Assembly (NCBI GenBank): GCA_902490055.1
Contig: CABUCP010000088.1
Coordinates: 1 to 9,225 of the forward strand
Direction: 5' to 3'
Origin: an uncultured Klebsiella sp.
Lineage (GTDB): Bacteria > Pseudomonadota > Gammaproteobacteria > Enterobacterales > Enterobacteriaceae
DNA length: 9,225 nt
Both the position numbers and the translations under genes were made by a program. The notes under the pieces were generated by a model. That model was not told the origin of the DNA, searched no databases, and saw only the letters and a list, made by a program, of their open reading frames with translations. Positions 1-6,150 of the stretch are shown piece by piece. Position 1 is the first letter of the stretch; each line of letters starts with the position of its first letter.

Positions 1-15
1 TGGAACCCATCATGA
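1..15 (+). CDS. Possible 3' end of an upstream gene (last four codons and stop)
   Basis: The first 15 bases can be read as W-N-P-S-stop, with TGA at 13-15 overlapping the ATG of the permease gene at 12-14. This ATGA arrangement is the usual form of translational coupling in transporter operons. In RbsC-type loci the gene before the permease is commonly the ATP-binding subunit, so that is the natural guess. Only four codons are visible, so neither the identity nor even the existence of the gene can be shown here. Confidence 0.3.
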   Translation, partial: WNPS

Positions 16-1079
16 ACCAGAAATATATGATTTATATGTACCTGCTGAAGGCCAGAACCTTCATCGCCCTGCTGCTGGTTATCGCGTTCTTCAGCGTGAT
101 GGTACCGAACTTCCTGACCGCCTCGAACCTGCTGATCATGACCCAGCACGTGGCGATTACCGGCCTGCTGGCCATCGGGATGACGCTGGTGATCCTCACC
201 GGCGGCATTGACCTTTCCGTCGGCGCGGTGGCGGGGATCTGCGGCATGGTCGCGGGCGCGCTGCTCACCAACGGCCTACCGCTGTGGAACGGCGACATCA
301 TCTTCTTTAACGTCCCCGAGGTTATCCTCTGCGTTGCGGTCTTCGGCGTGCTGGTTGGGCTGGTTAACGGCGCGGTGATTACCCGCTTCGGCGTCGCGCC
401 GTTCATCTGCACCCTCGGGATGATGTACGTTGCTCGCGGCTCCGCCCTGCTGTTCAACAATGGCAGCACCTACCCGAACCTCAACGGCATGGAAGCGCTG
501 GGCAACACCGGCTTCGCCACGCTGGGTTCCGGCACCCTGCTCGGTATTTACCTGCCAATTTGGCTGATGATCGGCTTCCTGATTCTGGGCTACTGGCTGA
601 CTACCAAAACGCCGCTCGGCCGCTATATCTATGCCATCGGCGGCAATGAATCCGCCGCGCGCCTCGCCGGCGTGCCGATCGTCAAAGCGACGATTTTCGT
701 CTATGCCTTCTCCGGCCTGTGCGCCGCCTTCGTCGGCTTAATCGTCGCTTCGCAGCTGCAAACCGCGCACCCGATGACCGGCAACATGTTTGAAATGGAC
801 GCCATCGGCGCCACCGTGCTCGGTGGTACCGCGCTGGCGGGAGGCCGCGGCCGGGTGACCGGCTCGATTATCGGCGCCTTCGTGATCGTCTTCCTTGCCG
901 ACGGCATGGTAATGATGGGCGTTAGCGACTTCTGGCAGATGGTGATTAAAGGCCTGGTCATCGTCACCGCCGTCGTTGTCGACCAGTTCCAGCAGAAGCT
1001 GCAGAACAAAGTCATCCTGATGCGCCGCCATGAAGAGAAGCTGGCCGCCATCCCGCCGAACGGCGCAACCTCCAGCTAA
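12..1079 (+). CDS. RbsC-type sugar ABC transporter permease
   Basis: This is an inner-membrane permease subunit of a ribose/xylose/autoinducer-2-type ABC importer, which would work with a periplasmic binding protein and a two-domain ATPase encoded outside the window. The 355 residues, rich in hydrophobic helices, fit the family's usual length of about 320-350. Conserved family signatures are visible: TGGIDLSVG at residues 63-71, the cytoplasmic loop GNESAARLAG at 211-220 (the region that contacts the ATPase), and DAIGATVLGGTALAGGRG at 263-280. The start at 12 has GGAA at 2-5 as a possible ribosome site and overlaps the putative upstream stop. The C-terminal tail after residue 325 is polar and charged, slightly longer than in RbsC. 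The two dehydrogenase genes downstream suggest the substrate is a sugar or polyol that is oxidised after uptake. Family assignment is firm; the substrate is unknown. Confidence 0.93.
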   Translation: MNQKYMIYMYLLKARTFIALLLVIAFFSVMVPNFLTASNLLIMTQHVAITGLLAIGMTLVILTGGIDLSVGAVAGICGMVAGALLTNGLPLWNGDIIFFNVPEVILCVAVFGVLVGLVNGAVITRFGVAPFICTLGMMYVARGSALLFNNGSTYPNLNGMEALGNTGFATLGSGTLLGIYLPIWLMIGFLILGYWLTTKTPLGRYIYAIGGNESAARLAGVPIVKATIFVYAFSGLCAAFVGLIVASQLQTAHPMTGNMFEMDAIGATVLGGTALAGGRGRVTGSIIGAFVIVFLADGMVMMGVSDFWQMVIKGLVIVTAVVVDQFQQKLQNKVILMRRHEEKLAAIPPNGATSS

Positions 1080-1103
1080 CCGGTAACCGTATTCACTTAT
1101 TCC

Positions 1104-1122
1104 GCCGGGCCTGGCGCCCGGC
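1104..1122 (+). other. Intergenic hairpin between permease and first SDR gene
   Basis: GCCGGGC (1104-1110) and GCCCGGC (1116-1122) form a perfect 7-bp GC-rich stem with a 5-base loop. No T-run follows, so it is unlikely to be an intrinsic terminator. It could protect the 3' end of the upstream message or lower downstream expression. The ribosome site of the next gene (AAAGGG, 1129-1134) lies just beyond it. Confidence 0.6.
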
Positions 1123-1141
1123 TTATCGAAAGGGAAAAAAT

Positions 1142-1939
1142 ATGCAACGAGATTTCCACAACAAAACGGTCGTGATCACCGGCGCTTGCCGCGGCATTGG
1201 CGCAGGCATTGCGGAGCGCTTTGCCCGCGACGGCGCTAAGCTGGTGATGGTCTCCAACGCCGAGCGCGTTCATGAGACCGCCGAAACGCTGCGTCAGCGC
1301 TATCAGGCTGATATTTTATCGCTGCAGGTCGATGTCACCGACGAAGCGCAGGTACAGTCGCTGTATGAGCAGGCCGCCGCGCGCTTCGGCACCATTGACG
1401 TCTCCATTCAGAACGCCGGGGTGATCACTATCGATTACTACGACCGGATGCCGAAAGCGGATTTTGAAAAAGTGCTCGCAGTTAACACCACCGGCGTGTG
1501 GCTGTGCTGCCGCGAGGCCGCTAAATACATGGTGAAACAGAACCACGGTAGCCTGATTAACACCTCTTCCGGCCAGGGTCGTCAGGGCTTTATCTACACG
1601 CCGCACTACGCCGCCAGCAAGATGGGCGTGATCGGCATTACCCAAAGTCTGGCCCATGAACTGGCGCCGTGGAACATCACGGTTAACGCCTTCTGCCCGG
1701 GCATTATTGAAAGCGAAATGTGGGATTACAACGATCGCGTGTGGGGGGAAATTCTCAGCACCGAGCAGAAACGCTACGGCAAAGGCGAACTAATGGCGGA
1801 GTGGGTCGAAGGGATCCCGATGAAACGCGCCGGTAAGCCGGAAGACGTGGCCGGGCTGGTCGCCTTCCTCGCCTCCGACGACGCACGTTATCTCACCGGG
1901 CAGACCATCAATATTGATGGCGGTTTGATTATGTCGTAA
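1142..1939 (+). CDS. SDR-family NAD(P)-dependent oxidoreductase (first of two)
   Basis: This is a 265-residue classical short-chain dehydrogenase/reductase, a cytoplasmic Rossmann-fold enzyme, usually tetrameric, that interconverts an alcohol and a carbonyl. The cofactor loop TGACRGIG is at residues 13-20, the adenine-pocket Asp at D64, and NAG at 91-93. The catalytic set is complete: N115, S143, Y156 and K160 (YAASK). The C-terminal part has the usual PG motif (184-187 region) and ends with the family's DGG motif. At the end of the second strand there is Ser-Asn (38-39) instead of an Asp, so NADP use is possible, but this is weak evidence. The start is supported by AAAGGG at 1129-1134. It lies 62 bases after the permease on the same strand, so it is probably in the same operon and oxidises the imported sugar or polyol or a derivative. 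It is a distant paralog of the next SDR; both share an N-x-TGVW segment. The substrate is not assignable. Confidence 0.9.
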   Translation: MQRDFHNKTVVITGACRGIGAGIAERFARDGAKLVMVSNAERVHETAETLRQRYQADILSLQVDVTDEAQVQSLYEQAAARFGTIDVSIQNAGVITIDYYDRMPKADFEKVLAVNTTGVWLCCREAAKYMVKQNHGSLINTSSGQGRQGFIYTPHYAASKMGVIGITQSLAHELAPWNITVNAFCPGIIESEMWDYNDRVWGEILSTEQKRYGKGELMAEWVEGIPMKRAGKPEDVAGLVAFLASDDARYLTGQTINIDGGLIMS

Positions 1940-1941
1940 CC

Positions 1942-1957
1942 CCCGCAGGTTAGCGGG
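1942..1957 (+). repeat. Short palindrome after the first SDR gene
   Basis: CCCGC (1942-1946) and GCGGG (1953-1957) form a 5-bp stem with a 6-base loop, starting three bases after the stop codon of the first SDR. It has no T-tract. It is the first of several palindromes in the gap between the two SDR genes and may contribute to mRNA 3'-end stability. Confidence 0.4.
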
Positions 1958-1964
1958 CCCCATC

Positions 1965-1978
1965 GCCCGAATAAGGCG
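1965..1978 (+). repeat. Degenerate REP fragment
   Basis: The 14 bases GCCCGAATAAGGCG match 13 of 14 bases of GCCCGGATAAGGCG at 2059-2072, in the same orientation. No matching second arm is evident, so it looks like a truncated or decayed copy of the REP unit at 2056-2091. Confidence 0.45.
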
Positions 1979-2007
1979 TCCCGCATTGGCGCCACCACTC
2001 CGGGACG

Positions 2008-2039
2008 GCCCCCGGTGGCGCTTCGCTTACCGGGGCTAC
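2008..2039 (+). repeat. REP-like palindrome, first unit
   Basis: CCCCGGT (2010-2016) pairs with ACCGGGG (2029-2035) around a 12-base interior that includes GGCGCTTCGC, and GCTAC follows. The CCGGTGGCGC...CTTACCGGGGCTAC pattern resembles the repetitive extragenic palindromes of Klebsiella-like enterobacteria (from memory of the consensus). It lies head-to-head with the unit at 2056-2091, forming a BIME-like pair. Such units typically stabilise or terminate mRNA and can bind gyrase, IHF or Pol I. Confidence 0.7.
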
Positions 2040-2055
2040 GTAACACCGCCGAAGG

Positions 2056-2091
2056 GTAGCCCGGATAAGGCGCTACGCGCCGCCATCCGGG
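2056..2091 (-). repeat. REP-like palindrome, second unit in opposite orientation
   Basis: CCCGGAT (2060-2066) pairs exactly with ATCCGGG (2085-2091). Inside it GGCGC (2069-2073) pairs with GCGCC (2077-2081). GTAGC precedes it. On the minus strand this reads in the classical enterobacterial REP order: stem, GGCG, CGCCTTATCCGGGCTAC. Together with the opposite-facing unit at 2008-2039 it makes a BIME-like element within the 199-base gap between the two SDR genes. Confidence 0.75.
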
Positions 2092-2138
2092 AAACCGGGC
2101 TCCCGATGTTCGACACTATATTGAAGAGAGTAATCACT

Positions 2139-2924
2139 ATGATCGGCAAAGACTTTGCACAGCAGTTGTTTAACCTGCAGGACCGCGTCGCCTTCGTGAC
2201 CGGCGCCGGCAGCGGCATCGGCCAAACTATCGCCTGCGGTCTCGCCAGCGCCGGGGCCAGGGTGGTCTGTTTCGATCTTCGCGACGACGGCGGGCTGGCG
2301 CAAACGGTCAGCCATATTGAATCCATCGGCGGCCAGGCCTGTTCTTATACCGGCGATGTCCGCCAGCTTGCCGACCTGCGCGCCGCCGTTGCGCTGGCGA
2401 AAAGCCGCTTTGGCCGCCTCGATATCGCCGTCAACGCCGCCGGCATCGCCAACGCTAATCCGGCGCTGGAGATGGAAAGCGAACAGTGGCAGCGGGTTAT
2501 CGATATCAACCTCACCGGCGTGTGGAACTCCTGCAAAGCAGAAGCGGAATTGATGCAGGAGTCCGGCGGCGGGTCGATTATCAATATCGCGTCGATGTCG
2601 GGGATTATCGTTAACCGCGGCCTCGACCAGGCGCATTACAACTGTTCCAAAGCCGGCGTTATCCACCTGTCAAAAAGCCTGGCCATGGAATGGGTTGGCA
2701 AAGGGATCCGCGTCAACTCCATCAGCCCCGGCTATACCGCCACGCCGATGAACACCCGCCCGGAAATGGTGCATCAGACCCGCGAGTTTGAAAGCCAGAC
2801 CCCCATGCAGCGGATGGCGAAGGTAGAAGAGATGGCCGGCCCGGCGCTGTTCCTCGCCAGCGATGCCGCCTCGTTCTGTACCGGCGTTGACCTGGTGGTC
2901 GATGGCGGGTTTGTGTGTTGGTAA
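2139..2924 (+). CDS. SDR-family polyol dehydrogenase-like oxidoreductase (second of two)
   Basis: This is a 261-residue classical short-chain dehydrogenase. The cofactor loop TGAGSGIG is at residues 21-28. D46 at the end of the second strand favours NAD(H) over NADP(H). D73, NAAG at 99-102, and the catalytic residues N124, S152, Y167 and K171 (YNCSK) are all present. The segment SPGYTATPMNTRPEM and the C-terminal VDGGF followed by C-W resemble D-arabinitol/sorbitol-type dehydrogenases; this is recalled similarity, not a search. The reading frame is open back to 1986, but that stretch runs through REP palindromes. The ATG at 2139 follows GAAGAGAG (2123-2130) and gives the normal SDR length, so I chose it. 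It is probably the last gene of the transporter operon, followed 30 bases later by a terminator. Substrate is uncertain: a sugar alcohol or ketose is most likely. Confidence 0.9.
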   Translation: MIGKDFAQQLFNLQDRVAFVTGAGSGIGQTIACGLASAGARVVCFDLRDDGGLAQTVSHIESIGGQACSYTGDVRQLADLRAAVALAKSRFGRLDIAVNAAGIANANPALEMESEQWQRVIDINLTGVWNSCKAEAELMQESGGGSIINIASMSGIIVNRGLDQAHYNCSKAGVIHLSKSLAMEWVGKGIRVNSISPGYTATPMNTRPEMVHQTREFESQTPMQRMAKVEEMAGPALFLASDAASFCTGVDLVVDGGFVCW

Positions 2925-2953
2925 AACAGATTTTGCCCTCAGCATGACCGATG

Positions 2954-2981
2954 AAAAGCGGGGATAATCCCCCCCGCTTTT
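2954..2981 (+). terminator. Rho-independent terminator ending the transporter/SDR operon
   Basis: AAAAGCGGGG (2954-2963) and CCCCGCTTTT (2972-2981) form a perfect 10-bp stem with an 8-base loop. The A-run on the left and T-run on the right mean it can terminate transcription in either direction. It lies 30 bases after the stop codon of the second SDR and separates the sugar block from the SPFH/ATPase block. Confidence 0.88.
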
Positions 2982-3131
2982 GACCTTCCCCTTCGAACCT
3001 CTTTCACGGTCCTTTAAAAGACTCAACATCATTTAAAAATTATCAACTTAACGTCGTTTTCCTGCCGCCCTCGCCAGCCCGTTCTCGGCGAAAAAATTCA
3101 GTAAATACAACGTTGCGCGAACCGTTCTCAG

Positions 3132-3167
3132 CCAATTATTTGTCCAATTTTAGCCAACATATTCCAA
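3132..3167 (+). promoter_or_regulatory. Four helically spaced CCAA motifs, possible regulator site
   Basis: CCAA occurs at 3132-3135, 3144-3147, 3154-3157 and 3164-3167, that is at 12, 10 and 10 base intervals, about one DNA turn each. The first two extend to CCAATT. This spacing places all copies on one face of the helix, which would suit a cooperative DNA-binding protein. No known regulator consensus is claimed. Confidence 0.25.
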
Positions 3168-3213
3168 CCGTTGCCGGGTTGAATCATTAAGATGCGTTGA
3201 CCTTAAAAGCCCT

Positions 3214-3247
3214 CTGCGCATGTCCGCAGACCCTCTTGCGGCCTTTT
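3214..3247 (+). promoter_or_regulatory. Competing small hairpins before the first SPFH gene
   Basis: CTGCG (3214-3218) can pair with CGCAG (3225-3229). The overlapping CCGCA (3224-3228) can instead pair with TGCGG (3237-3241), which is followed by CCTTTT (3242-3247). The two stems exclude each other, and the second has a short T-run, giving an attenuator-like layout. Stems are only 5 bp, so this could be chance. Confidence 0.25.
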
Positions 3248-3271
3248 ATCCGTATCTTCAATGGAGCCCCT

Positions 3272-5119
3272 ATGGTGCCCAACCTTAATGGCGAAAATCG
3301 TCGTTTGCGCTCGCGCCTGCTGTGGTGTCGAGCCATCACCGCTGTGCTACTCATCTCCGCTGGCACAGGTTACGTTGCGCTGCCGCCCTCGGCGGCAATG
3401 AGCTCATGGTTACCCCTGACGCGCCTGTTGGTTGCCGCCCTGCTGCTGGCCTTCGCGGTGATTGAAAATGCCCTGCGTCAACTACCTCCGGCCGCCAAAA
3501 AACCGGGCAAACGACGCTGGATAATCGTCCTGCCGCCGCGGGCGGCAAAATGGACCGCTCACCTGACGCAGCTGGCGTTAACCGCCCTATGCGCCGGCCT
3601 GGCGATAGACGTTGTCAGCATGAATTTCACTGCCAGCGGCAGTATGGTCGCTATCAACAGCGGGCTGATTCCTGTGGCCATCGTCCTGACGCTGCTGTGC
3701 TTTGCGCTGCTGGTCGGCGAACGAATGCTCAGCTTTCGGACCATTCGCCACTGGCCGTATCAGAGCGCCTGCGTTGGGCTACTACGCGCATTATTAAGCC
3801 TTGGCGTATTAAGCGTGATAACGCTGGCGGTCTCGAGCTTCGCCCTCACGCCGGCAGGATGGCTGGTTGAACTTGCCAGCGCCATCATCGTGCTGATTGC
3901 CGCTGAATTTTTGCTCCGCACGCTGGCCGCCGCGCTGGTTGCGCCCTCAGCCGATAACGCGCCGCCGTTTCTCAGCCAGAGTCTGCTGGCAGAACTGTAT
4001 CGCTGGCCGCCACGCCCGCTACTGCTGATGCGCAAGAAAATTCAGCGCCATTTTGGCGTCGATATTGGCAAGGTTCAGGCATTCAGTCTGATGGGACAGA
4101 TCTTCTTCCCGGTACTGTTCGGCGCCGCATTTATCGGCTGGCTGATTAGCGGTATTCATGAAGTCTCGCTACAGCAGCGCGGCGTTTACGAACGTTTTGG
4201 CCGCCCGGTTGAGGTGCTGGCGCCAGGGCTGCACGTCGGCCTGCCATGGCCATTTGGCCGCGTTGTGGCGGTGGATTACGGCGCGATTCATGAACTGACG
4301 CTAAGCGAGGCGCAACCGGCGCAGGCCCAGCCAACGCCCGCCGCCAACGCCGCCCCTGTTGATCTGGTGGAAGGCCCGGCGCCGCAGAGTAGCTGGCGGC
4401 TGTGGGATAAAAGCCACGCCACCGATCAAGCGCAGGTTATCGCCAGCGCCATGGGCGACAAACAGAGCTTCCAGGTAGTTAACATGGACATTCGCCTGAT
4501 TTGGCGCGTCGGCATGCGCGACGCCGATGCGTTGAATAGTCTGTATCAAACGGATTCGCTGCCCATCACTATTCAGCGTATCGCCCGCCAGGTGCTGACG
4601 CAGTACTTTGCCCATCAGCAGCTGGATATGTTGCTCAATGAACAGCGTTCGACCATGGCTCATGAGCTCAATCAGCAGATCCAACAGCGGCTGTCGCAGC
4701 TCCATATCGGTGTCGAACTGCTCTCCACGCGCATTGAGTCGATCCATCCGCCGGCCGGCGCGGCCAACGCCTATCACGCCGTGCAGGCGGCGCAGATTAA
4801 AGCCAACGCGCAGATCGCTCGCGAGCGCGGCTATGCCGCGGTGGTCGGCAACCAATCGCAACAAAAAGCCACGACCGCCATTGCAGCCGCCAGCGCCACA
4901 GCGAATGAATTGCAGGCGCGGGCCAACAACGCGCTGACGCGCTATAGCGCCGAGCATGATGCCTGGGCTATCAACCCGGAAGCGTTCATCAACGAACGCC
5001 GCTACCAAATCATGAGCCAGGCACTCTCGCATACGCCGCTGCTGATCATCGACAGCAAGGTCGCCGGGCAACACCCACCGATGCTCGATTTGCGTCAATT
5101 TTCTCCTTCAGCGCAATAG
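3272..5119 (+). CDS. Polytopic HflK-like SPFH-domain membrane protein
   Basis: This is a 615-residue integral membrane protein with an SPFH (stomatin/prohibitin/flotillin/HflK-C) domain. About seven hydrophobic segments are visible, near residues 19-38, 47-66, 97-115, 129-149, 164-189, 195-220 and 274-293. The SPFH domain begins right after the last one (from about 294, with RGVYERFGRPVEVLAPGLHVGLPWPFG at 303-329, quoted only to mark the landmark Y-E-R-F-G and P-G-L-H). An Ala/Pro/Gln-rich insert lies at about 345-372. A helical Ala/Gln-rich stretch at about 500-560 probably forms a coiled coil. The tail LLIIDSK (590-596) resembles the HflK C-terminus. E. coli HflK has about 420 residues and one membrane segment, so the added N-terminal membrane region is unusual. 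I chose ATG 3272, with GGAG at 3263-3266, over an upstream in-frame TTG at 3197 that lacks a ribosome site. It is the first gene of a four-gene operon. The role is inferred to be a membrane scaffold; a direct function is not known. Confidence 0.85.
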   Translation: MVPNLNGENRRLRSRLLWCRAITAVLLISAGTGYVALPPSAAMSSWLPLTRLLVAALLLAFAVIENALRQLPPAAKKPGKRRWIIVLPPRAAKWTAHLTQLALTALCAGLAIDVVSMNFTASGSMVAINSGLIPVAIVLTLLCFALLVGERMLSFRTIRHWPYQSACVGLLRALLSLGVLSVITLAVSSFALTPAGWLVELASAIIVLIAAEFLLRTLAAALVAPSADNAPPFLSQSLLAELYRWPPRPLLLMRKKIQRHFGVDIGKVQAFSLMGQIFFPVLFGAAFIGWLISGIHEVSLQQRGVYERFGRPVEVLAPGLHVGLPWPFGRVVAVDYGAIHELTLSEAQPAQAQPTPAANAAPVDLVEGPAPQSSWRLWDKSHATDQAQVIASAMGDKQSFQVVNMDIRLIWRVGMRDADALNSLYQTDSLPITIQRIARQVLTQYFAHQQLDMLLNEQRSTMAHELNQQIQQRLSQLHIGVELLSTRIESIHPPAGAANAYHAVQAAQIKANAQIARERGYAAVVGNQSQQKATTAIAAASATANELQARANNALTRYSAEHDAWAINPEAFINERRYQIMSQALSHTPLLIIDSKVAGQHPPMLDLRQFSPSAQ

Positions 5120-5145
5120 CACTGATTTTTAAAGGCCAGCGCAAT

Positions 5146-6150
5146 ATGAAAATTCATACTATTACTACCCCTGCGACCAGCGGCAAAGTGGGCCTGACGC
5201 CCGCCGCGCAGCAGCCTCTCAAGCCACGCGCCGCCAAACGCTGGCTGCGTTATAGCGTCGCCGGCCTGCTGGTGATTCTGGCGTTATTAACCGCCTGCCT
5301 GGTGCAGGTTCATGCCGGTAGCGCGACGATCATCACCCGCTTCGGTAGCCCGGTACGCGTCCTGTTGCAGCCCGGCCTGGCCTGGCGTCTGCCGGCGCCG
5401 TTTGAAACGCCGCTGGAAGTGGATTTACGCAGCCGTTCAACCTCCAGCGGTCTGCAGGATGTCGGGACCCGCGACGGCCTGCGCGTACTGGTACAGGCGT
5501 GGGCTATCTGGAAAGTCAGCCCGGACCAGCCGCACGTACTGCGCTTTATCCGCGCGGTACAAAACCAGCCGGATGAGGCGGCGCGGCAGATCCGTACCTT
5601 TATCGGCTCGGCGCTGGAAACCACCACCAGCAGCTATGCGCTGGCCGATATCGTCAATACCGACGGCAAACAGGTGAAAATTGCCCAACTGGAAAAACAG
5701 ATTGAGGATCAACTGAAAGCCCAGTTGCTGAATAGCTACGGTATTGAACTGGTACAGGTCGGAATTGAACGGCTGACGCTGCCGGCGGTCACCCTCAATG
5801 CGACCGTTGACCGCATGCGCGCCGAACGTGAAACCATCGCCACCGAGCGCACTGCGGAAGGTAACCGCCAGGCGGCGGAGATCCGCTCGAAGGCCGATCG
5901 CGATGCCCGTATCACCGAGGCCGATGCCTCCGTCAAGGCGGCAACAATCACCGCCCAGGCACAAAAAGACTCAGCGGCGATTTACGCCAAAGCTTATGCG
6001 CTCGACCCGCAGCTGTACAACCTGCTGCGCTCGCTCGATACCCTGAACGCGGTGGTTAACAAAAGCACGCGTATCGTGTTGAGCACCGATTCCGCGCCGT
6101 TTACGTCATTGGTGAAAAAGCCCGATGATGCGGCTAAGGCGGCGCAATGA
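5146..6150 (+). CDS. HflC-like SPFH-domain protein
   Basis: This 334-residue protein has the same length as E. coli HflC. A short basic N-terminus is followed by one membrane segment at about 35-55, so the SPFH domain should face the periplasm as in HflC. The SPFH domain opens with ITRFGSPVRVLLQPGLAWRL (63-82, typical R-F-G and P-G-L motifs). The HflC hallmark follows: RMRAERETIATER (223-235), a long charged coiled-coil helix (about 223-280), then YALDPQLYNLLRSL (284-297), matching the HflC pattern of D-P-x-x-Y-x-x-x-R-S-L. In E. coli, HflC forms a ring or cage with HflK around the FtsH protease. Here the partners are more likely the two neighbouring SPFH proteins. AAAGG at 5131-5135 is the probable ribosome site; only 26 bases separate it from the preceding gene, and its stop overlaps the next start. 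It is probably a paralog of the housekeeping hflC, which normally sits next to hflX/hflK, not here. Confidence 0.88.
   Translation: MKIHTITTPATSGKVGLTPAAQQPLKPRAAKRWLRYSVAGLLVILALLTACLVQVHAGSATIITRFGSPVRVLLQPGLAWRLPAPFETPLEVDLRSRSTSSGLQDVGTRDGLRVLVQAWAIWKVSPDQPHVLRFIRAVQNQPDEAARQIRTFIGSALETTTSSYALADIVNTDGKQVKIAQLEKQIEDQLKAQLLNSYGIELVQVGIERLTLPAVTLNATVDRMRAERETIATERTAEGNRQAAEIRSKADRDARITEADASVKAATITAQAQKDSAAIYAKAYALDPQLYNLLRSLDTLNAVVNKSTRIVLSTDSAPFTSLVKKPDDAAKAAQ

Larger units (their letters stand above)
2982..3271 (+). promoter_or_regulatory. Leader/promoter region of the SPFH-ATPase operon
   Basis: About 290 bases hold no supportable gene. Much of the stretch from 3000 to 3200 is AT-rich compared with the surrounding coding DNA, as expected for an enterobacterial promoter region. 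I could not find a convincing sigma-70, sigma-E or sigma-H promoter by eye. TAAGAT at 3188-3193 is a possible -10, but its properly spaced -35 is poor. Four CCAA motifs at 3132, 3144, 3154 and 3164 and two competing hairpins at 3214-3241 lie within it. The terminator just upstream implies that the operon has its own promoter here. Confidence 0.55.

Noticed and set aside
1986..2138. N-terminal extension of the second SDR (51 extra residues)
   Set aside because: The extension is translated REP palindrome with Pro/Arg-rich content; the ATG at 2139 has a ribosome site and gives normal SDR length.
2073..2666. Minus-strand open frame (197 codons) opposite the second SDR gene
   Set aside because: It mirrors the codon structure of the SDR gene, starts inside it and runs into the REP cluster.
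2670..3032. Minus-strand open frame (120 codons) crossing the terminator
   Set aside because: It runs through the intrinsic terminator and into the SDR coding region in antisense and has no domain features.
3160..3200. Sigma-70 promoter with TAAGAT as -10
   Set aside because: The hexamer is plausible, but no acceptable -35 lies 16-18 bases upstream, so I did not call a promoter.
3197..3271. TTG start extending the first SPFH protein by 25 residues
   Set aside because: There is no ribosome site before the TTG, whereas ATG 3272 follows GGAG at 5-base spacing.
4301..5098. Long open frame on the minus strand (265 codons) opposite the first SPFH gene
   Set aside because: It lies fully antisense to a well-supported gene, is rich in Arg, Gly and Leu as GC-rich antisense frames usually are, and has no recognisable motifs.
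5437..5964. Minus-strand open frame (175 codons) opposite the HflC-like gene
   Set aside because: Same reasoning: it is antisense to conserved SPFH coding sequence and its translation resembles no known domain.
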